A DNA stretch of 64,000 nt, from assembly GCF_017921815.1 (NCBI RefSeq), contig NZ_JAGEMM010000005.1, forward strand, positions 282,144-346,143, in the 5' to 3' direction. This document shows positions 55,116 through 62,790 of the stretch, piece after piece (positions within the stretch are counted from its first letter, which is position 1; every line of letters begins with the position of its first letter). The notes under the pieces are model-generated. The model made no database searches. It was not told the DNA's origin and saw only the letters and a list, made by a program, of their open reading frames with translations. This DNA is from Microvirga antarctica (GTDB lineage Bacteria > Pseudomonadota > Alphaproteobacteria > Rhizobiales > Beijerinckiaceae). The translations under genes were made by a program, and so were the position numbers.

Positions 55116-56675
55116 ATGTGGCGCGCTCTCGTTTTCATCGGTCTTCTCTGCGTCGCCGCCTTCGGCGCCGTCTGGCTCGCGGATCGTCCCGGCACCGTCC
55201 TGGTGACCTTCGGCGGCTATGAGATGCAGACCTCGGTCGCCGTCGCGGCCGTCGCCCTGGTGGCGATCGCCCTGGCGCTCGCCTTTCTCTGGGCGGGCGT
55301 GTCGGCCTTGCTCCAGCTGCCCTCCCGCCTGACCTTCGCGTCCCGCGCCCGCAGGCGTGCCCGGGGCTATCAGGCCGTTTCGCGCGGCATGGTGGCGGTT
55401 GGCGCCGGTGATCCCATCGCGGCCCGCCGCTATGCCGGCGAGGCCGAACGCCTCCTCGGCCGCGAGGCTCTGACGCTGCTTCTCAAGGCCCAGGCGGCCC
55501 AGGTGTCGGGCAACCGCGCGGCCGCCGAGGCTGCCTTCACTGAAATGATGGACGAGGATGACACGCGGGTTCTGGGCCTGCGTGGATTGTTCGTGGAGGC
55601 CCGTCGACGCGGCGACACGGACGCGGCCCGCGAATATGCGGGCGAGGCCATCCGCATTGCCCCCGCGGCCACCTGGGCGAGCGATGCGGTTCTCGAGGCG
55701 CGCTGCGCCGACCGGGACTGGCGCGGGGCGCTGGATTCGGTCGAACGGCGGGCCTCGCTCGGACTGCTCGATAAGGCGACGGCCCGCCGCCAGCGAGCGG
55801 TTCTGCTGGCCGCGGATGCCCTCGATCGCGCGGAACATGAGCCCGACCGGGCCCTGTCCGTGGCGCAGGACGCCGTCAAGCTCGCCCCCGGGCTCGTTCC
55901 CGCCGCGGCGCTCGCCGGTCGGTTGCTGTCCCGCAAGGGCGATCTGCGCCGGGCCGCAAAAATTGTCGAGACGGCCTGGCGGATCCAGCCACATCCCGAC
56001 CTCGCGGATGTCTATGTCAATCTGCGTCCGGGCGATTCCGGTCTCGACCGTCTGAAACGGGCCGAAACCCTTTCCCGCGTCGTTTCCGGCGCACCGGAAG
56101 GCCGGCTTGCGGTGGCGCGTGCGGCTCTCGAGGCGCGGGAATTCGGGCGCGTGCGGGATGCGATCGAGCCGCTGCTTGGCGACCGCCCGACGATGCGGGT
56201 GTGCCTGCTCATGTCGGATCTCGAACAGGCCGAGCACGGCGCCACCGGCAAGGGCCGGGAATGGCTCGCCCGGGCAACCCGCGCCCCGCGTGATCCGGCC
56301 TGGATCGCCGACGGGGTCGTGTCCGATCAATGGGCCCCCATCTCGCCCGTCACCGGCCGCCTCGACGCCTTCGTGTGGCAGGCGCCGCCGGACATCCTGA
56401 TGGCGCCGGAACTCGCCATGAGCGACGACGTGACAGCCGACCTCGACGATTCCACCAAGGTCCTGCCCATCGGGCCGGCAGAATCTGCGGATGCGTCGGT
56501 CATTGATGGTCCTGAGCCCGTTGGCCTTGACGATCCCGAACCCATTCCGGCCGCCTCTCCGCAGGTTGTGCCGGCAACGCACCCTAAGCCTGAGCCGGTT
56601 GTCTTTCCGGCAAGCCCCCCCGACGATCCGGGCCTGCGCGAAGAGACACCCCCCCGCCGCAGCTTTTTTGGCTAG
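55116..56675 (+). CDS. hemY: HemY-like TPR membrane protein
   Basis: 519 residues from the ATG at 55116. Two N-terminal helices (ALVFIGLLCVAAFGAVWLAD and VAAVALVAIALALAFLWAGV) enclose the GTVLVTFGGYEMQTS loop typical of HemY_N. About 320 residues of helical TPR-like repeats follow, rich in ARRYAGEAERLLG-type pairs. A Pro/Asp-rich acidic tail comes after about 430. It is not the protoporphyrinogen oxidase also called HemY. It closes the hemC-hemD-mic60-hemY set. Confidence 0.9.
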   Translation: MWRALVFIGLLCVAAFGAVWLADRPGTVLVTFGGYEMQTSVAVAAVALVAIALALAFLWAGVSALLQLPSRLTFASRARRRARGYQAVSRGMVAVGAGDPIAARRYAGEAERLLGREALTLLLKAQAAQVSGNRAAAEAAFTEMMDEDDTRVLGLRGLFVEARRRGDTDAAREYAGEAIRIAPAATWASDAVLEARCADRDWRGALDSVERRASLGLLDKATARRQRAVLLAADALDRAEHEPDRALSVAQDAVKLAPGLVPAAALAGRLLSRKGDLRRAAKIVETAWRIQPHPDLADVYVNLRPGDSGLDRLKRAETLSRVVSGAPEGRLAVARAALEAREFGRVRDAIEPLLGDRPTMRVCLLMSDLEQAEHGATGKGREWLARATRAPRDPAWIADGVVSDQWAPISPVTGRLDAFVWQAPPDILMAPELAMSDDVTADLDDSTKVLPIGPAESADASVIDGPEPVGLDDPEPIPAASPQVVPATHPKPEPVVFPASPPDDPGLREETPPRRSFFG

Positions 56676-56761
56676 GCTTTGGCGTCAAGTCCCGTCGCAT
56701 CCCTTGCCAAGCGCCGGCCATGCAGCTATGAGGTCGCGCTCCGCCCCTTGACGGGCGCGAC

Positions 56762-56837
56762 GCCGCAATAGCTCAGCTGGTAGAGCACCTCATTCGTAAT
56801 GAGGGGGTCGGGGGTTCGAATCCCTCTTGCGGCACCA
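56762..56837 (+). tRNA. tRNA-Thr (anticodon CGU)
   Basis: A complete cloverleaf: acceptor GCCGCAA/TTGCGGC, D arm GCTCAGCTGGTAGAGC, anticodon stem CCTCA/TGAGG around TTCGTAA with anticodon CGT at 56795-56797, T arm GGTTCGAATCC, discriminator A and encoded CCA. It borders the accessory island and is the likely integration site. Confidence 0.97.
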
Positions 56838-57176
56838 AATTCTACTAAGCAGTTCAAATTGTTAGCGGTCAGTGCTTTTCCCCTAAGTCGAGGAATTGGC
56901 TTACGGTGACCACCGGGTGACCACCGCGCGCTGGTAGACGGATTGTATGTGCGTTGCGAGTGCGCTCTCAGCACCGACGGGTTAGGCGCCCGGACGTCGG
57001 GTCGACATCCCCCTAACGTGCGCAGTGGCGATGCCGTGGTTGATGATGTGCCGACGCCCACCAGTTGGAAGACATTGCAGCTGAAAACCTTTAACGGTGT
57101 GATCTTCGTGGAGACTACCCACCTGGCTAGCCTCCGTTTTTGACCTCAGAATGTCTGTTCACAAACCGGGCGAATC
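56838..57176. other. Island junction next to tRNA-Thr
   Basis: This 339-base stretch begins the accessory region. It has no credible ORF. It holds two direct copies of GGTGACCACC at 56905-56914 and 56916-56925, which could be arm-type recombinase sites. Several short open frames, including one antisense to the tRNA, look spurious. Confidence 0.55.
56905..56925. repeat. Paired direct repeat near the island junction
   Basis: GGTGACCACC occurs twice with an 11-base period, about 70 bases after the tRNA. The spacing of one helical turn suggests a protein-binding array such as recombinase arm sites. Function is inferred only from position. Confidence 0.5.
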
Positions 57177-57857
57177 ATGGATGCTATTGCATCAGACGGC
57201 GACCCCGACAGAATTTACTCACATCCAATACGGGCTGAGCTCGCAAAACGCATAGCTTTACGACCGGAAAAAAACTGTGAGGATTTCTTCGAGCAACTCG
57301 AGCAACTCGGGTGCGGCCTGAAGTTGGCGCGATCGAAAGCCAAAAAGCACGGGGACCAACTCGATCCTCGTCGCGCGAAGGACATATTGATCACAGCCTC
57401 CGATGCCGCGGCAGGTCTGACGGAAGCATTGGAGGTGTTTGACAGCGCGATGGAAGAGCTTGAAGAACTCCAGAGCGTTGCCGGGACCGTGCGGCAACTG
57501 ATGGGTAGCTTCAATCGCTGGGATGCGCTGGATGATGCCCGCCACCTCATCGTTGAGTTTGGCGAACGCGCCAGCACGGCTGTGCGGCGGTTCCGGCAGG
57601 AAATGGGGACTAGCCCGCAACGGCCCGATCCCGTCCGCGGTTGGGCCTGGTTGGTGTGGTGTCTCTACAAACAGTACTCGCAAAGCCCAGCAATTGGACG
57701 ACGCGCCCAAGCGGACGAAGAACCCGGGCGATTTCAGGCGGTCCTTGAATTGCTCGCGAATCCGCTTGGCATCGACATCAAATGGCGGACAATCGAGCGG
57801 CACCTTCGAGAGGAAGAGAACGTCCGAAAGGGCCGAGCGACAAAGCCGGGGACCTAA
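57177..57857 (+). CDS. Hypothetical helical protein of the island
   Basis: 226 residues, mostly predicted helix, with charged and Leu-rich stretches (ALEVFDSAMEELEELQSVAGT). The middle segment RGWAWLVWCLYKQYSQSPAIGR may be a conserved core. No signal peptide or membrane helix is seen, and I do not recognise a family. It is the first gene after the tRNA, 95 bases before the AlpA-like gene and on the same strand. GC is lower than in the core chromosome. Confidence 0.6.
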   Translation: MDAIASDGDPDRIYSHPIRAELAKRIALRPEKNCEDFFEQLEQLGCGLKLARSKAKKHGDQLDPRRAKDILITASDAAAGLTEALEVFDSAMEELEELQSVAGTVRQLMGSFNRWDALDDARHLIVEFGERASTAVRRFRQEMGTSPQRPDPVRGWAWLVWCLYKQYSQSPAIGRRAQADEEPGRFQAVLELLANPLGIDIKWRTIERHLREEENVRKGRATKPGT

Positions 57858-57952
57858 CTTCCTCAAAATTGGGCCAAGTCGGGTCCGGGCGCTTTCTTCA
57901 GCGTTGCAGCAGGATGTCCACCATTGGATCAAGTATCCCAAGGACATCCCAA

Positions 57953-58165
57953 ATGGATCCCGAATACGTCGACACAAATACGCTCGCTACGATCACCGGC
58001 GTCAGCGCGTCTACCTGGAACAAACGTCGGCTGACGGGGGACACACCTGCCTTTATTAAGCTCGGCCGCTCGGTTCGCTATCACCTCCCAACAGTCAGGT
58101 TGTGGTTGGCTGACCGACTTCAGCGCTCCACCTCGGACAGCCTCCGTCTGGGAGCATCGCTATGA
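57953..58165 (+). CDS. AlpA/excisionase-like helix-turn-helix protein
   Basis: 70 residues from the ATG at 57953. It matches the MerR-like HTH_17 fold: VDTNTLATITGVSASTWNKRRLTGDTPAFIKLGRSVRYHLPTVRLWL, where the wing residues PAFIKLGRSVRY are the hallmark. Such proteins act as excisionases or regulators on integrated elements. Its stop overlaps the next start by four bases (ATGA), so the genes are coupled. The integrase partner is not in the window. Confidence 0.8.
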   Translation: MDPEYVDTNTLATITGVSASTWNKRRLTGDTPAFIKLGRSVRYHLPTVRLWLADRLQRSTSDSLRLGASL

Positions 58166-59142
58166 GCAGCACTAATGGCACGGCTCGCGCGATGGAGAGC
58201 TTAGACGGCGTGGTGATGGGACTCGACCTCGCCGCTTCACCACAATCAACGGCCCTTGTTTTCCAGTCGCAACTCGAACGTTCCGGGTCTGCCACCGCGA
58301 AGATTCCTTGGTTGTTCGACTATGACGCCCTTGAGGGCGCACTAGCAGAAGAATTGCGCGCGCATGCCAGTCGACTGCGCCATCGGATTACCAAATCGAC
58401 TCAGGAACTGATCGAGATCGGTTTAGATCTGACTGCTGCGAAAATCCAGCTCCGACACGGTCAGTTTGTGAAATGGGTCGAAGCCGAGGTCGGAATTAGT
58501 CGTCGCACGGCCCAGCGGTATATCGCGGTCGCCGAATTGGCAGCGAAAAGCGTCACGGTGACGCTTTTGACCCCGACGTCCGCATACCTGTTATCGCGAA
58601 AGAGTCTTCCCGACGACGTCGCCGACGCAGCGCTTCAAAAAGTCGAGCGAGGAGAACTCCTCACCGACCAAGAGGTCGAGGAGTTCGTTCGCTCCCATCA
58701 TCAACACACGCGCATGCGCTCGAGGGAGCAGAACCTCTCGAACGACGCGCAACAAGACTCGGGCCAGATCAACGAACACGATTTGCAGGTCGTCGAACTT
58801 GATGCCACGTCGGCCGCGATGGCACTCTTGGAGGCTCTAGGACCGAAGTCGGCGCGACTCGTCTGCGAGACTCTCGCTCGCCGGCCTGAGGCAATTCTTG
58901 CGGAGCTCCAAACTCTTGTGTCGACGCGCCTTTCTGATCCTCTGGATCTCTCTCGGAGTCTGGGCCTTCCGCCAGCATCGTCTGCTGGTCCCTTGGAAAC
59001 AACCGACGCACAGAACAGGCCTGCGGTGCGACCCAGTAAAGTGGAGTGGCCGGACATACCTTTGTTTCTCGATAGGCGAACCTCAAAGCAGCCGGATCCG
59101 ATCGTCGCCGCTTCCCGTGCAAAAAACTCGGGGCCGCTGTGA
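58162..59142 (+). CDS. DUF3102-containing protein
   Basis: 326 residues. The DUF3102 region (about 60-150) has LRHRITKSTQELIEIGLDLTAAKIQLRHGQFVKWVEAEVG followed by ISRRTAQRYIAVAELAAK, an HTH-like segment, and TSAYLLS. The rest is low in recognisable motifs and acidic. DUF3102 proteins occur on phages, plasmids and islands and probably bind DNA. It overlaps both neighbours by a few bases. Confidence 0.8.
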   Translation: MSSTNGTARAMESLDGVVMGLDLAASPQSTALVFQSQLERSGSATAKIPWLFDYDALEGALAEELRAHASRLRHRITKSTQELIEIGLDLTAAKIQLRHGQFVKWVEAEVGISRRTAQRYIAVAELAAKSVTVTLLTPTSAYLLSRKSLPDDVADAALQKVERGELLTDQEVEEFVRSHHQHTRMRSREQNLSNDAQQDSGQINEHDLQVVELDATSAAMALLEALGPKSARLVCETLARRPEAILAELQTLVSTRLSDPLDLSRSLGLPPASSAGPLETTDAQNRPAVRPSKVEWPDIPLFLDRRTSKQPDPIVAASRAKNSGPL

Positions 59143-59420
59143 TGGGGCGCCGTCGAATCGACGCGCGTCGGATCAAAATGCATTGGAACTACACCGTCGA
59201 AGAGGCCGCAGCGAGCCTCGGCGCGCACAAGAACACTATAAGGGGATGGATCAAACTAGGACTGAAGACGGTCGACAATCGACGGCCAACGCTATTCAGA
59301 GGCGGGATGCGACGGGCAGAGCGGTCATCGATCGGTCTTGGTGGCAGGCGCAGGCTCGCTGTCGTCGAGGCAGTCAATAGACTGAGCGCCGGGTTAGCGG
59401 TGCGCCCGATGGGGGTTTAA
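59142..59420 (+). CDS. Short helix-turn-helix protein, probably C-terminally altered
   Basis: 92 residues. The N-terminal part IDARRIKMHWNYTVEEAAASLGAHKNTIRGWIKLGL is a clear HTH like that in a longer alphaproteobacterial island family. After the NRRPTLFRG segment the sequence becomes Arg/Gly-rich without the expected continuation, so a frameshift or truncation is likely. The TGATG overlap with the DUF3102 gene gives coupled translation. The role is presumably DNA binding. Confidence 0.6.
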   Translation: MGRRRIDARRIKMHWNYTVEEAAASLGAHKNTIRGWIKLGLKTVDNRRPTLFRGGMRRAERSSIGLGGRRRLAVVEAVNRLSAGLAVRPMGV

Positions 59421-59459
59421 TAGTGCTCTCTGCGGCGGGGGGTACGATTCCCAAAACGA

Positions 59460-59605
59460 CTTTAGGTTTAATTGCAACGTTGAATGGTAGTAAAAATTAT
59501 CTATCTGATATCTAACACCTTTCCAGAAATCAGAGTGATCCGGGGAGTGTCAGGGGGGGTGTCAGGGGGGTGTCAGAAGGATAACTTTAGTCTCCTGACA
59601 CCCCC
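59460..59605. repeat. Origin-like segment: AT-rich stretch, GTGTCAG direct repeats and hairpin
   Basis: About 60 AT-rich bases (59460-59530) are followed by three direct copies of GTGTCAG, each followed by G residues (starting at 59547, 59559 and 59570). An inverted copy at 59595-59605 pairs with 59566-59576 in an 11-bp stem (GGGGGTGTCAG/CTGACACCCCC) with an 18-base loop. The layout resembles iterons plus an unwinding region, or a Rep nick site. Function is inferred. It fills the gap between the rightward genes and the leftward VWA gene. Confidence 0.5.
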
Positions 59606-59664
59606 TCCAAGACCCACAACAAAAAAAGGTTGGGGCCATGCCTGCAAACACCGGTCGCGATGGT

Positions 59665-60324
59665 TTAGGGGAGAGTGCTGGATAACTTGGCCGTTGATGC
59701 GGACATGGGTGTTTCCGGCAGGAGTTGCACTTGGCTTCCGGTAGCGTTGTAGCTGACCGTCGATTGAGCGAGCAGGCCCAGCGACAGGCTATAGGAGCCG
59801 CTCACCATGGTGAGCGCCTGGCCTGGTTGGGCGCCAAGCTGGCTGGCCTGCTCGAAGTTGCTGAAATCAGCTCCGAGGAAGATCACCTGCCAGCCCCGCT
59901 CCCTGCAACGATCGAGGTGGGCCTTGGCCGCTGCAGCGGTGACCGTTTGCGAGGCATTCTCCTCGCCATCGGTCACGATGACGAGCACGCTACGCGGCGC
60001 TGCCCGCTCCTCCACCAGCTTAACGATCCGGGCGATTGCGTCGAAGAGCGGGGTGATGCCTCGGGGTTTGGCCTTGATCTTCGACAGAGGCCTCCAGCGG
60101 TCTGCGCGCTGGCCTGTGCGGGCGATGTGGAACCATGAGGGGTCACGGCAGCCCCCAGGGCGGGAAGAGGCTCCATCGGTCGGATCGTCGAAGAGAGCCA
60201 GCGTAACCCGTGTTTGTGGGGTGGCGTGGGCTAGTTCGCGGACATAACCATCAATCGCCGCTAGGGTCTCGGGCCATTTCGCAGTCATCGAGCCGGAGCG
60301 GTCGAGGAGGATGTAGGTGTCCAT
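59665..60324 (-). CDS. VWA (von Willebrand factor A) domain protein
   Basis: 219 residues from the ATG at 60324 (an ATG at 60336 adds four). The MIDAS metal site is DRSGSM at residues 8-13; TDGEENASQ and a helix-strand pattern to about residue 180 complete the domain. It has no signal peptide, so it is cytoplasmic. It starts 38 bases after the HUH-like gene, suggesting an operon. Small VWA proteins of this kind occur on plasmids and islands; its partner is unknown. Confidence 0.82.
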   Translation of the reverse strand: MDTYILLDRSGSMTAKWPETLAAIDGYVRELAHATPQTRVTLALFDDPTDGASSRPGGCRDPSWFHIARTGQRADRWRPLSKIKAKPRGITPLFDAIARIVKLVEERAAPRSVLVIVTDGEENASQTVTAAAAKAHLDRCRERGWQVIFLGADFSNFEQASQLGAQPGQALTMVSGSYSLSLGLLAQSTVSYNATGSQVQLLPETPMSASTAKLSSTLP

Positions 60325-60362
60325 GGTTGATCTCATTTGTGGTGAGGGGAGCGGGAGGATCG

Positions 60363-61160
60363 TCATCTTCGGGCGGCCATGAGTTTGAGGGAGGTTGTGA
60401 TCGAAAGCCGTGGGCCATCAATCCACTCGCCCCGCTGTCGTTTTCTGCGGTGTAGCGCGGCCCAATCTTCGGCCTCGGGTGGCAGACACTGGCGTTGCTT
60501 CGTCACGTAATCCGCCGCGCCTTCGTTTGCTTTTTCGATAGCGATTACCCCCGGCTCGGTCGCATTCCATTTGTCCGCCAGCCGAATAATTTCATCACGA
60601 ACGCACCGTGTTGGGACGTGCACCAGGTAATGGGCGTGGAGCGATGACCAGGGCAGCCTCTCGTAGACGGTGATTCCAAGGCGCTCGTGCTGGTGCCGCC
60701 TCAGCACTTGATTGATGTGGCTGATCTTGCGGGACAGGAAGCGCTTTACCTGAGCGTCTGGCAGCTCTCTGGTTCCAAGGAGAGTGACCATCATGTTGAG
60801 CGGTGTCTTGCTCCGCCGGGCCACGATGGCGCCGTGGTCGACATAGAGCACCTGTTTCCAGGTCAGGTGCCAGGAGCCTCGTGGACCGCGCTTGTGCTTC
60901 TGGCGTCTACGGATGCGAGCCACCTGCCGCCTTCGTTCTCGTGCTCGGTCTGAGGCCGCGGTGCGTGCGCCTCCACTAACTGTATAAGTGTGGGCAGCTA
61001 TTTCGGCCTCAGGTCCTTCGGCGAGAAGCCCTTGCCGTCCGTGAGGTTTCTCTAATCTGGAGGTCTCAGATTGTGTGGGCACATTTCGGATGAAATCGAC
61101 GCCGTTAACTGTGGCGTCATGGTCATCGATGGCTGCTAGCGATGGGGTGATGGGATTCAT
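60363..61160 (-). CDS. Candidate HUH-type Rep/relaxase endonuclease
   Basis: 265 residues. The first 70 residues look disordered, followed by a very basic region (71-95). Three segments match the order expected of an HUH nuclease: a strand NMMVTLLGT (122-130), LHAHYLVHVP with His175 and His177 (an H-x-H variant), and DYVTKQ with Tyr218 and Lys221 (Y-x-x-K). This is the REP_ORF2-G2P-like arrangement. It would nick and bind one DNA strand through Tyr218. The assignment rests on motif reading only. A VWA gene follows it. Confidence 0.5.
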   Translation of the reverse strand: MNPITPSLAAIDDHDATVNGVDFIRNVPTQSETSRLEKPHGRQGLLAEGPEAEIAAHTYTVSGGARTAASDRARERRRQVARIRRRQKHKRGPRGSWHLTWKQVLYVDHGAIVARRSKTPLNMMVTLLGTRELPDAQVKRFLSRKISHINQVLRRHQHERLGITVYERLPWSSLHAHYLVHVPTRCVRDEIIRLADKWNATEPGVIAIEKANEGAADYVTKQRQCLPPEAEDWAALHRRKRQRGEWIDGPRLSITTSLKLMAARR

Positions 61161-61323
61161 GACCGCGGCTTCCTTTTCACAGGATCCGAGCCAGCCTTTT
61201 TGCTCGCATGAGCGGTCGGCCCACTGGCGGGCAAACTCGTCGCGCAGGCATCACTGTCCGGGCAGTAATCGCGGAACAGGTCCATCGTCCGTGAGCAGCG
61301 GGTGCTGGGTGGCGGAGATTTGC

Positions 61324-61566
61324 TCATGGCGTAACGCCGACGAGATCAGAGCGGCATCGGGCGACTTGACGGCGCTGTGGCTTGATCAGGGGAGGGGGAC
61401 GGTTTCGCTCCCAATCTCCGTGGGTCAGAAATCTGCAGAGTGCTATCTCTTGCGAGATGGGCAGAAGCCCAGTGCCGACAACAACTCTGTGGTGGCGACG
61501 CATTCGAGGCGTCGAGGCGGTCAGCAGGCTTACAAGTTTCAGAAGAAAAGGATGTCGATCGCTCAT
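61324..61566 (-). pseudogene. Degenerate inverted copy of the Tat-type secreted protein gene start
   Basis: An 80-codon frame beginning MSDRHPFLLKLVSLLTAS. The first 18 codons and the upstream leader align with those of the plus-strand gene at 62160 (MISRRSFLFGLGSLVTAS). After that the match is lost and the protein becomes Arg-rich and unlike any secreted protein. The twin arginine is lost. It appears to be a decayed paralogue created by inverted duplication. Confidence 0.5.
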
Positions 61567-61570
61567 TAAA

Positions 61571-61704
61571 ATGCCCTCCATGGCGCGCATCGAGGAGGGC
61601 TGAGAAGACCAATTGTTACCCGTTTCCGGGTCTCATCATGGGTGCCACCGTTGCGGGTCTAATCGCTGGTTGGCGGGGCCTCGGAAGGCCCTCTCGGGAT
61701 GCAC
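61571..61704. repeat. Left arm of a long inverted repeat
   Basis: This segment is the reverse complement of 62018-62156 with few differences. The core at about 61634-61681 (48 bases, including GGTGCCACCGTTGCGGGTCT) is identical in both. A 313-base spacer lies between the arms. It contains the leader of the decayed gene at 61324-61566. Confidence 0.85.
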
Positions 61705-62017
61705 TATCAATCTAACTCAAATGATGTTCGTTGAAAAGGATTTTTGTTCTAAATATCGGCCGTGCGAGAAATATCTGCCTTTCTTCAAGAAATGAGGGAG
61801 ACAAATCCCGCGGCAATTTCTAGCATGCTCGGTATTCGAGACGTTAAGGCCAGCGAGCGAGCGTGAGCCAAGCCTTGGCCTCGCCGTGCAGGGGGGGTTA
61901 AACTCGCTCTCTCTTTGGAGTGGGCCCCTTAGGGTGGACACTCCACCAGGGGTTAACGGGGGGTTTACGGATAAACCCCCCGGTTTGCATAATCTTCCCG
62001 CTCCGTTTAGCTTCACC
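61705..62017. other. Hairpin-rich spacer between the inverted repeat arms
   Basis: The first 100 bases are AT-rich. Three hairpins follow: GCCAAG/CTTGGC at 61865-61877, GGAGTGT/ACACTCC at 61915-61944, and GGGGGGTTTA/TAAACCCCCC at 61958-61981 with loop CGGA. No good ORF is visible. Divergent promoters for the two mirrored genes must lie here if they are expressed. Confidence 0.5.
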
Positions 62018-62156
62018 GTGCATCCCGAGAGGGCCCATGAGGCCCCGCCAACCAGCGATTAGACCCGCAACGGTGGCACCCATGATGAGGCTCTCCCTAG
62101 AGAGCAACAATCAGGTCTTCTCAGCCCTCCTCGATGCGTGCCGCCATGGAGGGCTC
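62018..62156. repeat. Right arm of a long inverted repeat
   Basis: Mirror of 61571-61704. It ends four bases before the start codon of the Tat-type secreted protein gene, so the duplicated unit is a leader plus gene start. GCCCTCCTCGATGCG and the 48-base core are shared by both arms. Confidence 0.85.
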
Positions 62157-62159
62157 ATC

Positions 62160-62759
62160 ATGATCTCGCGACGGTCTTTTCTCTTCGGTCTCGGCAGCCT
62201 GGTCACGGCCTCGTTCGCCGCCACAGCCAAGGCGCATGCGCTGGTCGAGGGCGTGCCTCTTCTGCTTGATCCTGGTCGGGTCGACCACGCCCTGCATCTC
62301 TTCCCGGCGCTCGAGCCCGAGCACCCCTATGACAACAAATGGCGGGCGTCGCTGGGGCCGTGGCAGGATGAGCCACCGGCGACACCAACCTGGCGCCAGC
62401 ATCTCGCCCAGCAGGGCTATCGCTTCGAGACAGCAGCCGATCTCGAGCGAGTGCGCCGGGAGACCTGCGCCTCACCCGACGAGCTCGATGACCTCTTGCC
62501 GGAGCAATCCTGGTGGAGCGTCTGGGAGCACTCGGAGAGCCCACAGGCCAAGGCCTTCACATTGCTCCAAGGTATGGATCTCGGCTTCAGCCCCAACAGC
62601 CAGCGCCGCACAGGTGGGCGCATCGATTTCGTCGATGGCGGGTGGCATCCTGGCAGCTCCGAGCGCTGGGTCGAACTGCTCGATGACCTCACCGTCTCGC
62701 TGCTGCAGGCCCGCCTGATCGAACGGCAGCTGCCGATCCGAGTGGTCATCGAGGAGTGA
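62160..62759 (+). CDS. Hypothetical secreted protein with Tat-type signal
   Basis: 199 residues from the ATG at 62160. The signal SRRSFLFGLGSLVTASFAATAKA is a short twin-arginine-like leader. The mature part is rich in Trp and acidic residues (WRASLGPWQDEPPATPTWRQHL, LDDLLPEQSWWSVWEHSES). I do not recognise a family. An upstream in-frame extension through the repeat arm is open, so a longer start is possible. The leader is shared with a decayed inverted copy. Confidence 0.7.
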   Translation: MISRRSFLFGLGSLVTASFAATAKAHALVEGVPLLLDPGRVDHALHLFPALEPEHPYDNKWRASLGPWQDEPPATPTWRQHLAQQGYRFETAADLERVRRETCASPDELDDLLPEQSWWSVWEHSESPQAKAFTLLQGMDLGFSPNSQRRTGGRIDFVDGGWHPGSSERWVELLDDLTVSLLQARLIERQLPIRVVIEE

Positions 62760-62790
62760 ATGTCCCTTATTCCTACACAAGGAGATAACC

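Noticed and set aside
56726..57061. Open frame antisense to the tRNA-Thr encoding GIRTPDPLITNEVLYQLSYC
   Set aside because: This peptide is the known false translation of a tRNA-Thr complement; it is not a gene.
59547..59605. CRISPR-like array
   Set aside because: Units are only 11-13 bases, have no unique spacers, and no cas genes are present.
61898..62110. Small reverse-strand frame MLLSRESLIMGATVAGLIAGW within the inverted repeat
   Set aside because: The same peptide arises from both arms only because the arms are reverse complements; no ribosome binding site or family support.
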